A stretch of 64,000 bases of DNA from Powellomyces hirtus (lineage: Eukaryota > Chytridiomycota > Chytridiomycetes > Spizellomycetales > Powellomycetaceae), in the NCBI GenBank assembly GCA_025526995.1, contig JAHLKG010000021.1:496001-560000 (forward strand), in the 5' to 3' direction. Position numbers and translations under genes: made by a program. Position 1 is the first letter of the stretch; each line of letters opens with the position of its first letter. Shown piece after piece: positions 10,551 through 21,187 of this stretch. The notes under the pieces were generated by a model, which saw only the letters and a list, made by a program, of their open reading frames with translations, ran no database searches and was not told where the DNA came from.

Positions 10551-11490
10551 TAATTTTTGTGAACGAGGTGTTGTACTGTGCAATGGTATGACTTCCTTGT
10601 TGTAGTCTTTCAAGCTGAGTGGGTAGGGTCTCCTCGTGATCGGTCAGTTGGTAACGCCAGAGGAAAGGTCGCTTGAAAGTTTGCCAATTTGTGATGGGAG
10701 TATGTTTCCCTTCTTTGGCCTTCTTGCAGTAGTTTCGGTACCATTGCTTTGCATCACCAGAGAGCTTGCTGAATATGAAGGCGAGTTGTTCTTCTCCAGG
10801 TACAGATTTGAGGCGAAAGACCACATCAGCTTGATCAACAAAATCGACAAGTTTTGAGAGATTTTCGGTTCCGTCGAAAGTCATAACTGCATTGATCACT
10901 GATTCAAAGAATTTGAATAATGTGCGCTGGACTTCACGGTCTTTGCTCTTTTGGCTGCTCGTAGTTGTAGTGCTCTCCGTTGGGGAAAGCAAACGAAAGT
11001 GAGGGGCAACTGGGGCTTCAACCTTGCCATGAGTAATGTGTTGTTGTGCGAAAAGAAACTCATGGCCTGCTTTTGGGCTTCTCATTGGTGAAGCGGGTAG
11101 AGTGTAACTGCCGATGTGAGTATTTCCATTTTTGAACTTTTCGCATTGATGGGAAGGTGATGTAGCGAGAGGATTTGACTTAGTCAAGAGAGTCTTCTCC
11201 AACTTCTCCATCCGATGGTTGAGCTTTTTGTTGATTTCCATCTTAAACCTCTGCAGGATTTGCACGACTGAGTCAGTCTGCACTCCTGACAATTGGGTCG
11301 CCAGTTATGCATGAATATCTCCAGGATTCATCTCATCCACATTGGCATCTGCGTTCTGAGAATTGTGGTAGATTGAGGCATCATTGTTAACGTCTCTTTC
11401 AACATCAGAACCCCGTTCGGCTTCTTGTATCGCTTGACGGGCTTGTTGGCGGGTCTGCACCCCTTGAATGGGAGATCTAGCAGTAGGCAT
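10551..11490 (-). pseudogene. Copia-1 gag fragment
   Basis: The minus frame from ATG 11488-11490 (MPTARSPIQGVQTRQQ) matches the gag start of the full Copia-1 at 35371. It has a TAA at 11305-11307 and then continues in the same frame through the capsid region to about 10551, where the Gypsy-3 LTR begins. The rest of the element is absent. Confidence 0.85.
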
Positions 11491-11596
11491 CTTGACAGTG
11501 TGCACGATACTTTCTTGGCACTTGAATTCAACGAGGAAGACTGGTAGTTTTCAGGTTTTTACGAAGGGAGAATGATTCGCATTTGGCCAGTGTTCT

Positions 11597-11610
11597 CAGG
11601 GCTCATAACC
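11597..11610 (-). other. Half-tRNA primer-binding site (Copia-1 fragment)
   Basis: Read on the minus strand this is GGTTATGAGCCCTG, directly inside the 11611-11973 LTR, as in the full copy at 35257-35270. Confidence 0.8.
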
Positions 11611-11973
11611 TATTGGAGATATCGGTGTTTCCAGTACTTTATCGAAAATGCAGGGGATTGGTGAATTCGGTGCACTCTTTGGTGTACTTTGTTGGGGGTT
11701 ACAGAGCTCTTCTGTGATGCAGATGACGGTGTAGCGTTGTCAGATGCATGGAGATGTAATGTATGTGAAAGTATTATTATGTCTTAAGTCTTTTCGGTAA
11801 TGTTTTGCTTGTCAAGCGTTCTTGTATACTTTTTCTTCAGTCACGTGATTCCACGTGATCCAATTCAGCTCTTAGCGTCACCGGTCTCACGGTCACGCAT
11901 TCTTGTCAGAGAATCCAAGTTAGGATCTAATATAAGGACTAACGTTGAGTATGCAATCCTCAACATTCCAATA
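11611..11973 (-). repeat. Copia-1 5' LTR (fragment)
   Basis: About 363 bp, colinear with the 367-bp LTRs of the full Copia-1, ending CATTCCAATA at 11973. It contains the CACGTGATC block typical of the family. Its outer edge abuts the AT-rich array. Confidence 0.9.
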
Positions 11974-13997
11974 AATATTTCTCACTTAACTACAATTTCT
12001 TGAACATGAGCATATTAAGAGAAGGGATTAACACAAACATTTTGTTGGGGTGTCAGGCAAAAAGTAACAGTCTGACATGCATCAGCTGTGACGTAGCAAA
12101 GGTTGCGTTGCATAAACCTGCTTAAGCGTTAGACTGCGCGCTAAAAAACAATTGACAACATTGCTCACGCTATCGTCCTTTCTTTTTTTTCCTCCAGAAA
12201 TGTTGACATTTTCATCAAACTGATATCATGACAAGCAAACATTCATTTCCACAACGTTAGGTCAAAAACTTTGCCATCAAGACCTTTTTATTGGAATGTT
12301 GAAGAATGTGCAGCACATGATAGTTTTTAGTTGATCAATTAAAGTGTCTTTTCAACCACATATTTTATTAAAATATTCAAAAAAAAAATTCCCTCAATTT
12401 GTTACTCTGTAACATATTTTTTCAACCATAAAATTTCTATATTTTTAGTAATTTTGTGCAAACTTCATATATGTTTGTTTATTGAGTGAAGTAAAAAAAA
12501 ATAAAATGTGTGTTAGAAAGTGACAATGAAAAGACTGATAATTGTGAAAAGCTTAAAAAGCGTCTATAAACACCAGATTTATGAGAAGTTGGTAAAAGTT
12601 GAATTAAAATTGATAAATTCAAATTTAACAGATATTCAGATTTTATTTAAGACTCACGTAACAAGATAACTATTTTAATTACATTTTTAGCTGTTCCTTT
12701 TTGACATCTGCTTTTTTCTGTGTTAAGAAAATGTTTTTGTACATAAGTTCTATTATAGCCATCATATAGAAAGTTTTTTTTTGGGTTTACTTACACATAC
12801 AGTTACAGAATATTTCTCAATTAACTACAATTCCTTAAACATGATCATATCAAGAAAAGGCATTAACGCAAACTTTTTGTTGGGGTGTCAGGCAAAAAGT
12901 AACAGTCTGACATGCATCAGCTGTGACGTAGCAAAGGTTGCGTTGCATAAACCTGCTTAAGCGTTAGACTGCGCGCTAAAAAACAATTGACAACATTGCT
13001 CACGCTATCGTCCTTTCTTTTTTTTCCTCCAGAAATGTTGACATTTTCATCAAACTGATATCATGACAAGCAAACATTCATTTCCACAACGTTAGGTCAA
13101 AAACTTTGCCATCAAGACCTTTTTATTGGAATGTTGAAGAATGTGCAGCACATGATAGTTTTTAGTTGATCAATTAAAGTGTCTTTTCAACCACATATTT
13201 TATTAAAATATTCAAAAAAAAAATTCCCTCAATTTGTTACTCTGTAACATATTTTTTCAACCATAAAATTTCTATATTTTTAGTAATTTTGTGCAAACTT
13301 CATATATGTTTGTTTATTGAGTGAAGTAAAAAAAAATAAAATGTGTGTTAGAAAGTGACAATGAAAAGACTGATAATTGTGAAAAGCTTAAAAAGCGTCT
13401 ATAAACACCAGATTTATGAGAAGTTGGTAAAAGTTGAATTAAAATTGATAAATTCAAATTTAACAGATATTCAGATTTTATTTAAGACTCACGTAACAAG
13501 ATAACTATTTTAATTACATTTTTAGCTGTTCCTTTTTGACATCTGCTTTTTTCTGTGTTAAGAAAATGTTTTTGTACATAAGTTCTATTATAGCCATCAT
13601 ATAGAAAGTTTTTTTTTGGGTTTACTTACACATACAGTTACAGAATATTTCTCAATTAACTACAATTCCTTAAACATGATCATATCAAGAAAAGGCATTA
13701 ACGCAAACTTTTTGCTGAGGTGTCAGACAAAAAGTAACAGTCGGACATGCATTGACTGTGGCATAGCAAAAGCTGCAGTGTATAAACCTGCATGAGCTTT
13801 AGACTGCACTCTAAGATGCAGCCGACGGTCAACATTGCTAATGCTATCGTCCTTTCTTTTTTTCCTCCAGAAATGTTGGCATTCTCATAGAACTGATTTC
13901 ATGACAAGCAAACATTCCTTCCCACAACGTTAGCTTGAATACTTTGCAATCAAGATCTTTTTATTGGAATGTTGAGGATTGCGTACTCAATGATGAT
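11974..13997. repeat. AT-rich tandem array, 835-bp unit
   Basis: The same start (AATATTTCTCA) recurs at 11974, 12809 and 13644, an exact 835-base period twice. The stretch from about 12042 to 12876 is repeated essentially base for base one period on, while the first about 65 bases of unit 1 and most of the partial third unit (about 354 bp) are diverged. Base composition is far more AT-rich than either neighbour, with runs of T and A. No ORF of note is present. The arrangement resembles repeat-spacer-repeat-spacer-repeat. No function recognised. Confidence 0.9.
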
Positions 13998-14381
13998 TGT
14001 GAGGTGCCTGAGTTTTCAGGTGAGAGAAGTGGACTAGAAATTCGATTCAAGCGAGATTGACGAGAGGAAGTGCCAATTTAGAAGAGTGAAGATGTAGAAG
14101 TCTTAAATTTCTTAAGGGGAAGGACGATCGCGTGTGTGGACTGTCTCTCTTCAAGAAAGGGGGGATCTTTTCCCTTCCCTTTATATAGAGAAATGGGTTT
14201 CTAACTATAGTAACGTGGAGATGATCTCTTGGCAATCATGAAACTGCGGGGTAGTTTCGGGGGTCGCTTATGAGCGACTTATGGTAATCGCTTATGAGGC
14301 GCGTCTGCCTTGATGTAGGTTATGGCTTTTTACTAGCCAAAAAAGATATGTATGTATATATGCCTTTATGGCCATCTCACA
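13998..14381 (-). repeat. Gypsy-2 3' LTR (copy b)
   Basis: It is 384 bp, TGTGAG...CTCACA when read on the minus strand, with the polypurine tract directly before its start. The R/U5-side half matches 840-1010. A TATATA motif lies at 14182-14187. Confidence 0.85.
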
Positions 14382-14664
14382 CCCCCCTTTGCCTCTTGGG
14401 CTTTAGAGCAGGAGGCATGAGGTTTCTGAGTCGCAGGACGAGCTCCCATGCGGCTTCAGTTGCTGGCTTGCCATAGGACGAGCTCCCATATGGTGTCAGC
14501 TCCTGGTGCAGCGCTTAGGCTTACACTGGCTTCAATCTCTCCGTCGAGTAGATTGGTACTCGAAACCCCGTCGGGCTCGGTATGAAGTTCGGCTCATAGC
14601 CTGGATAGGGAGCAGCTCCTGAGCGGCTTTGTCCATTTGAACAGGGAGCTCAAGCTTTGTTCAT
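14382..14664 (-). other. Gypsy-2 3' non-coding region
   Basis: This is between the pol stop and the 3' LTR. It holds the polypurine tract and a roughly 20-base sequence containing AGGACGAGCTCCCAT that occurs twice (about 14436 and 14475). Unlike Gypsy-1, no antisense gene is visible here. Confidence 0.6.
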
Positions 14665-17600
14665 CTATCTAAATCTCAGCGGAGGGTTGTTAACCCTCCA
14701 TATTTCAAATGCTTCGGTATCCTTAACGTTGGCTTCTGGTTGCCATGAAGGTTCTGGCCAGCCGACGTATTTTGTCAAGAACATTTGGCGGCGGTTACGG
14801 TGTTGGCCGGTTATTTGTTCGTTGAGTATGGCTTCGACAGGATATTCAAGCTCTCCTTCGATTAAGACGGGTTCTGGAGGAGGCGGCGTCTTATCGCAGA
14901 GTGGGTGCGTAGATGGTACGTGCTTTCGCAGGATGTTAACGTGGAAGTAGGGCCAAATTGCTTTGAGGACCGTATGGGACAGGTCTAGGTGATACGTATC
15001 TGGGTGAGGTCCTTTAGCCGAAATGGTGAATGGCCCGATCCATTTAGGCGTGAGATTGAGCGGTTTGACTTGGTCAAAGTTGATAGTGAGCTGTTCGCAA
15101 TTGAGATCAACAAGGTCGCCGACTTCAAAGGCGATGGGGATTCGCCCCTGATTGAAGTATTGTTCATAACGATCTTGTTCATTGTGAAGCGCCTGTTGCA
15201 CCGTGAGGTGAATGTCCGCAGCACGTTTTTGATATAATTGGACGAGTGCTTGGTCTGGCGGTGCCATTCGGGCGAGTTGTTCAGGATCGATATTCCAACC
15301 GGGTGGACGTGGCATTCGATTTAGCTCAATTTCAAACGGGGCCAGACCATTGAGGTGACGTCGTGGCATGGAATTCAGGCAGAATTCCACGAGAGGAAGG
15401 AACTCGCGCCAATTTGTTCTGCTATAATCCAGGTATTTACGAGTAATGAACTTAGCAACTTGGATCATTCTTTCTACTCGGCCATCTGTTTGTTGATGTC
15501 GGGCCGTGGAAAATTCATGTCGGAAGCCAGTTAATTTGGCGAAGGCAGAGAAAAGATCTGCCAGTAATCGTGGCTCTCGATCGAAGATGATCAGGACAGG
15601 TATACCGGTATGTTTCCAGACTTGGCTCAAGATGAGAGTCATCAATTCACGTGTAGATAGTGTGCTTTCCGCAGGGATTAGATGTGTTCGACTGGATAGA
15701 TAATCCACGATGCAGATGATAAAAGGGCGCTCAGAACTTCCTCGGGGTCGAGGCAATTCGAAGAGGTCGAACCCATGAGTATGATTGACTGTGGATGGTA
15801 TGGGGAGTGGCCGAAGAAGGCCATTGCGTTGTGGGCGCGAAAAGGAGCGGCATTTGGCGCAAGTACAAACAAAAGAACAAATGTCCTGTTGCATCTTAGG
15901 CCAAAAGTAACAGCGTAGCATTTTGGCATAGGTAGCCAGTGGGCCTTGGTGTCCTCCGTTAGGTAGCTCGTCATTGAATTCTCGAAGTACATGGGGTCTT
16001 ATCGAGTATGGGACATAGAGACGTTCGTCTTCATACGTGATGATCCCATCCGGTCGTATCGCAAATCGTCGATATCGACCTGGTCGCTCGTGCTCAGGTT
16101 TCCGTAGTAATTCAAGAATATGATTCGCATAGTCATCTTGTCGTAGCTTGCGTTTCCACTCTTCAAATCCAAATGTAGTCGGAAATGGATGTTCATTGGC
16201 ATTCATATAGGCAGTGATCATTAGCCGTTTTTGACATTCAACGCATCGTGGTGCATAAGTAGGACTTCGAGAAAGTAAGTCGGCAATGGTGTTGAATCGA
16301 CCGGGGAGATATTGAATAGAGAAATCAAACTCCTGTAGGGTTTCGACCCAGCCGGCTTGCCGTTTGCTCAAGTGTGGTTGAGTTTGTAAATGTTCTAGCC
16401 ATTGGTGATCGACGAATGCAATGAAGGTCCGATTGATGAGATAAAATCGATTGGTTTTCAGGAATCTGACGAGGGCTAGGAGCTCTTGCTTGTGTACTGG
16501 ATATCGAGTTTCGGCTCCATTCATTTTTCGCGAAAAGAATAAGACAGGACGAAGTTTGGGAAGTTGCTCCATGACTCGCACACGATGAATCGGTAGTGGC
16601 ATCGGGAGCGGCTTCCCGTCAGGAGGTTGTCCTAGCCATCCTGAAATAGCATATCCCGAAGAATCCGTGTGGACATAAATTGGACTATCTGGATTGAAGG
16701 TAACTAAGACTGAAGCCGTTGTTACGGCGGTTTTGAGGGCGTCAAAAGCTTCTTGCTCCTTTGATGTCCATTCGAATGCGGCATTGACACCTTGTATTGC
16801 TGAAAGCGGAGCAGCAATTTTGGCATATTGTTTGATATAATCCAGGAAGTAATTGGTCAGTCCAAGAAACTGTCGAATATGTCTCATCGTTTGCGGGATT
16901 GGCCAATCTCGGACAGCTGCGATCTTGCTATCTGCAATACGCATGCCATTGATACTGAAGAGATGTCCGCAGAATTCAACTCCTGGTTGGCCCCATTGGC
17001 ATTTTGCAGCATTAACATAAAGGGAATGGCCTTCTAATCGTTGAAGCACTCTGGCTACATCTTCCCAATGTTTTGTAGGAGTAGGCGAGAAGATAAGGAT
17101 ATCGTCCAGGTAACAGATGACACAGAGTTCGTAATGGTTGCCAAGGACTTGATTCATAGGTCATTGAAAAGTGCCGGGTGAGTTGCATAGACCGAAGGGC
17201 ATAACAACATATTCGAAAAGCCCAAATCTTGTGCAGATAGCTGTTTTCTCGCAATCTTCTGCGGCAATAAGCAACCGATGGTATGCATCTTTCAAATCGA
17301 TAAGTGTGTAGAAGCGGGCGCCTAATAGCTGGTTTCACATCTCCTTTAGGTTACGAAGCGCAGTGCGATCCTTGACTGTGACTGCATTCAAGCCGCAATA
17401 ATCCCAACAAACACAGATTCTGCCAGTCTTCTTGACAGCGAAAACCACGGAGGCGCCCCAAGGAGACTTAGAATGTTGTATCCATCCTTTAGAGAGCAGA
17501 TGATCGAGTTGCTTTTGAAGTTCAGTCAATTGGTCTTGCGATAGTGGACGCAAGGTTTGAAACACTGGTTTCGGCCCAGAAATTAGATCAATGTGAAAAT

Positions 17601-18445
17601 TGTTATCCCCTTGATCGGGAGGTAAGTTGTCACTTTCTTTGAAGAGTGTCTTCTCAAATTTCCGAAGTACTGCATCCAAGAATGTAGGCCACAATTTATG
17701 AGCCGATTCGACTGTGTCCTTCTCTACTGCAGGCCGTACCTGGATTGCAAAAGCTTCCCGGTACTGATTATGTTGTAGTTGTTTATTGAACCGCTTAGTG
17801 GATACAGCAGTGATGCCTCAAAAAGGTCTTTGTCTTTCTCGCTTCACGCTTTTAGCGGCTCCTCGGACGTTAAATGTTCCAGTCTTACAGACAAAGGAAT
17901 CCGGGTCCTCAGCATGTCACGGAGGTCATAGCGAAGAACATTTAAAGGGTTGATCATTCATCATAAACATGATACGATGTGGTCGTTTGAGGGTAACACA
18001 AGTACAGGTTCCTATCGCTTCAAAAAATGGTAATCCCAGAATAACCGGGATCCCGATTGGTGCTATCTCGAAATTAAACAATGCAATTGGAACATAGCCT
18101 TGCGAAATATTGTTGAAAATAGCTATCAATTGAGTTGTGAGAGACGTAATTCAGATAGTCTGTCCGGCGCTGGCAGTATCAATACTACCGGGATGCTCAA
18201 GGGGTTTCCTTTCGAGTTGGCATTCCTCTGCAACTTGATCTTGGATCACCATCATATTACAGCTGGTGTCTAAAGGGGCTATGATGCCAATTGTCATCCG
18301 GAATACCCAACTTGGTGTTGGAGCTGTATCTCTGCCTGTAGGCGCCCGGTCCCCAGACTGTGGGCGGCGTTGAATAGCCCGAGCCTTGTTTGAGTTAGAT
18401 AGAGCCACAGCTGTTCGAGTTGTGGCAGGTTACATCCTGAGGCTG
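14665..18445 (-). pseudogene. Gypsy-2 pol (copy b) with TGA stops only
   Basis: A single frame runs from about 18408 to the stop at 14665. Protease: active site reads Asp-Thr-Ser near 18270. RT: VVMPFGLCN near 17200 and YLDD near 17105. RNase H follows. Integrase has an H2C2 zinc motif near 15850-15960 and a catalytic core. A C-terminal chromodomain-like region (FLTKYVGW) lies near 14750. In-frame TGA occurs at 18151, 17926, 17335 and 17158; at 18151 copy a has CGA. One or two further TGA lie in the RT leader. A 830-residue stretch (17157-14665) is uninterrupted. Confidence 0.85.
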
Positions 18446-18448
18446 TGT

Positions 18449-18716
18449 TGTTGGAGCTGAGCCTCTGCCAAGGATCTTGGCAATGCTCAGAACAGCCTCA
18501 AAGCGCCAGCAGAGAACACAGCATTGCTTGACACTGCTCAGCCAGGGTCTGCCAAGACCAGGTACAGCCATGCCAAGGGACTTGGCATCCTTGGAGGTGT
18601 ACAGACAGTCCCCTATAAAAGACCAGTGATCCCTGGCCCCTCCCCATAATAATAACAAGACAGTTTCCATACAAAGTCAACACATTGCAGAGCTTCCTGA
18701 TCATACCCATTCAACA
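18449..18716 (+). repeat. Copia-3 5' LTR
   Basis: TGTTGGAGCTGAG...CATTCAACA, 268 bp, with a TATAAAAG box at 18614-18621. No second copy is in the window; boundaries rest on TG...CA ends, the primer site and the change from Gypsy-2 sequence. Confidence 0.7.
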
Positions 18717-18841
18717 AGTTATGAGCCTTGCATCTGCAACACATTGATCAATCGAGAAAATCAACATCAACCTCAACCACCCTTTCCCTTTACTGTTATT
18801 CCCCCCTTTTTCCACCTCCAACCACCTCCAACGAACTCAAC

Positions 18842-20409
18842 ATGTCCTCTGACCATGACACTGGCCACCTCACCATCAACAAGTTCACTGGTAAAAACTT
18901 CCACCTCTGGAAGTTCAAGATGCAGGCCATGCTGGAAGCCAAGAGCCTGTGGAGTGCCATCTCCCCCTGGACACCGCCAACCAGAATGCTTGCAGGAAGG
19001 AGGAGAAGGCTATGGCTGCCTTGGTGTGGTCATTGGGAGATATGCAACTCATGCATGTGCAGAACGGTGCAACTGCTGCGGAGGTCTGGAAGATGCTGAA
19101 GGAGGTGCATGAGAGAAAGGGGATTGCGAACAAGCTCTATCTGGGATGCAAATTCCTGACAGTGGTGATGGAGGATGGAGATGGGATGCTGGAACACATG
19201 AACAAGGTCAAGATGATGGCTCAACAGCTGGAGGCCATTGGGGCAAAAGTGGACAATGAGGACATCATTACCACACTGCTCTACAGCCTGCCGGAGAGCT
19301 TTGAGTCACTCATCGCTCTGAAGGACAGGATGGCAGTGGAAAGGACGGCAGGGCCTTCTATGGCAGGAGCTGAATCAGCAACACCACTATGAAGAAGGGA
19401 GGACGGCCTTGCTTCTATTGTGGAAAGGAAGGGCACTTCAAGAAGGAGTGCAGGAAGAGGCTGGCAGCAGAGCAGCAGACTGGGCACGCCAGATCCTGCT
19501 GCCTAGGCTTCCCCTGACATGGCAGATGAGCTGTCAGATGCTGAAGATGACTCTTCTCAGCAAGGGGAGGCACAGGAGGATGCCCTTGAACAGGGAGACA
19601 AGCTGGATGGTGGCTCGGAGCAAGGGGAGGACTTTGAGGATGCTCCGGAGCACCAGCCCAGCCCTGTGGGAGCGATTCCATCTGCTCCCAGGAAGCCTAA
19701 GGCCTCCAAAGTGCCTGAACGGAGCTCAACCCGCATCCAACAGCCCCCTCGAGAATACTGGAAGTCAGGGACTGGTCTGCTGGCTGAGGCAACTGGCCTG
19801 CTGGCTGACGCTATTGCACCTGGAGAGGACGAACCTGCCTCATTCCAGGCTGCCCTCAAAGCCCTTGATGCAAGGCAGTGGGAGCAAGCAGCTCAAACCG
19901 AACTTGACAGCCTGCATGCCAACCACACCTGGGATCTCGTTCGCTTGCCTGCAGGCCGGCAGCCCATCAAGTGCAAGTGGGTCTTCAAGATCAAGAGAGC
20001 AGCAGACGGCTCGCTCCAGCGCTACAAGGCCCGTCTGGTTGCCAAAGGCTTCTCTCAGTGAGAGGGAGTTGATTATGGTGAGACCTTGGCGCCTGTGACC
20101 AAGTTCGGCTCTGTCAGGACGGTTCTGGCTATTGCAGCCATTGAGGACATGGAACTGGAGCAGATGGATGCTGTGACAGCATTCCTTAACCCCGACATTG
20201 AGGAAGACATCCATATGGAGCAGCCTGAGGGCTTTGCCATTGCTGGGCAGGAGGATCTGGTTTGCAGACTTCGTCGCAGCCTCTACGGTCTCAAGCAGTC
20301 ATCTCGCAACTGGAATCAGCTTCTTGATGCCCGCCTCAAGCAGCTGGGCTTTGTGCAGAGCAAAGCTGACAGTTGCACTACACCCTGCATGCTCAAGACC
20401 TCAAGAGCA
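18842..20409 (+). pseudogene. Copia-3 gag-RT remnant lacking protease and integrase
   Basis: Gag starts at ATG 18842 and has the copia gag opening FTGKNFHLWKFKM. A frameshift near 18960 moves it to the frame used until 19392, and another shift brings in the CCHC knuckle FYCGKEGHFKKEC near 19410-19445. From 19519 an acidic linker leads into RT (KCKWVFKIKR near 19970). A TGA at 20059 interrupts GFSQ-EGVDY, where Copia-2 has AGA. RT ends abruptly at 20409. The deletion removes about 1.7 kb relative to Copia-2, its closest relative here. Confidence 0.8.
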
Positions 20410-20908
20410 TGTTGGAATCTACCTGTGGGCGCCTCTGGGAGGACTTAGAGTACACGGGACATGTGGGAGGACATCCACTTGTGTCTAGAATGGTCTGGAA
20501 TGGTCCAGAATGGTCTAGAACGATCCAGAATAGTTGGAGAGGGCCTGGGAAGGCCTAGAACACGTCTGGAGCGCTGATAGAAGCGCCAAGAAAAGGCAAA
20601 AAGACACCCTGTGATTGGGAACAATACTAGGCCAGGCCAGGGCCGTCTTGGCCAAGCTAGGGCACAGTTAGATTGTCACTACACATGTACTATGATCCAA
20701 ATTGTTATAAAAGGACGCCCTCTGGGCATCCCCAACCAATATAATAACAGTCCAACACACTCTACTTGTCTAGTACACTCTGCCAAACACTACAGGCGAC
20801 CTTCCCTACCTTGGGAAGCACCTTCAGACCTCTGCAAGTCTTGACAACAACCTAGCAACCTATCTGGTATGCTGAGTTCCTGTTTGTAGATGTCGAGACG
20901 TCTCAACA
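20410..20908 (+). repeat. Copia-2 5' LTR
   Basis: TGTTGGAATCTACC...GTCTCAACA, 499 bp. A TATAAAAGG box lies at 20706-20714 and would direct transcription start shortly downstream. It has repeated GGTCTAGAATGG-like motifs near 20488-20520. Confidence 0.92.
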
Positions 20909-20922
20909 GGTTATGAGCCCTG
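20909..20922 (+). other. Half-tRNA primer-binding site (Copia-2)
   Basis: GGTTATGAGCCCTG, immediately after the LTR; identical to the sites of Copia-1 and Copia-4. Confidence 0.85.
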
Positions 20923-21187
20923 ACACAGCTGTCTGAACATTACTGACTCCACCTCTATCCCTATCTGGGAAACACGTCACTGTGCCTATCACTGGTACTG
21001 CTGAGGACTTGGAGAACTGTTTGAGCACTCGAGAAGCCTAGATAGCAGGCATAGGACACCTGCGTCTGACCATCGAACGAGCTATTGTCTGGACTGGACT
21101 GGACTGGAGTGGATTTTCTGGAGCAGGTTCTGACCACTTGCGGTTGAACACCGGGACTATCCCATTTTGCCACACTCTTTGCACAAG

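Larger units (their letters stand above)
13998..18448 (-). mobile_element. Gypsy-2 copy b, Ty3/gypsy element missing gag and 5' LTR
   Basis: On the minus strand: protease, RT, RNase H, integrase, chromodomain, a non-coding stretch, polypurine tract (14390-14382, AAAGGGGGG) and 3' LTR (14381-13998). The 5' part is cut by the Copia-3 LTR at 18449. The pol frame has no indel over about 3.7 kb but has several in-frame TGA codons. Confidence 0.88.
18449..20409 (+). mobile_element. Copia-3, internally deleted copia element, 3' truncated
   Basis: The 5' LTR (18449-18716) is followed by a degenerate half-tRNA primer site (GTTATGAGCC), gag, a CCHC knuckle, then a direct jump to the RT linker and RT. 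Protease and integrase are missing. Copia-2 starts at 20410, cutting the RT. It inserted into or joined Gypsy-2 copy b at 18448. Confidence 0.8.

Noticed and set aside
11974..13997. AT-rich array as a mitochondrial insertion or a DNA virus fragment.
   Set aside because: No mitochondrial gene, tRNA or coding frame is visible in either strand; kept as an unassigned repeat.
14665..18408. TGA read as a sense codon, since several pol frames are interrupted only by TGA.
   Set aside because: Direct comparisons show TGA replacing CGA (Arg), the pattern expected of CpG mutation. Copia-2 ends its frame with TGA, and host genes show no internal TGA.
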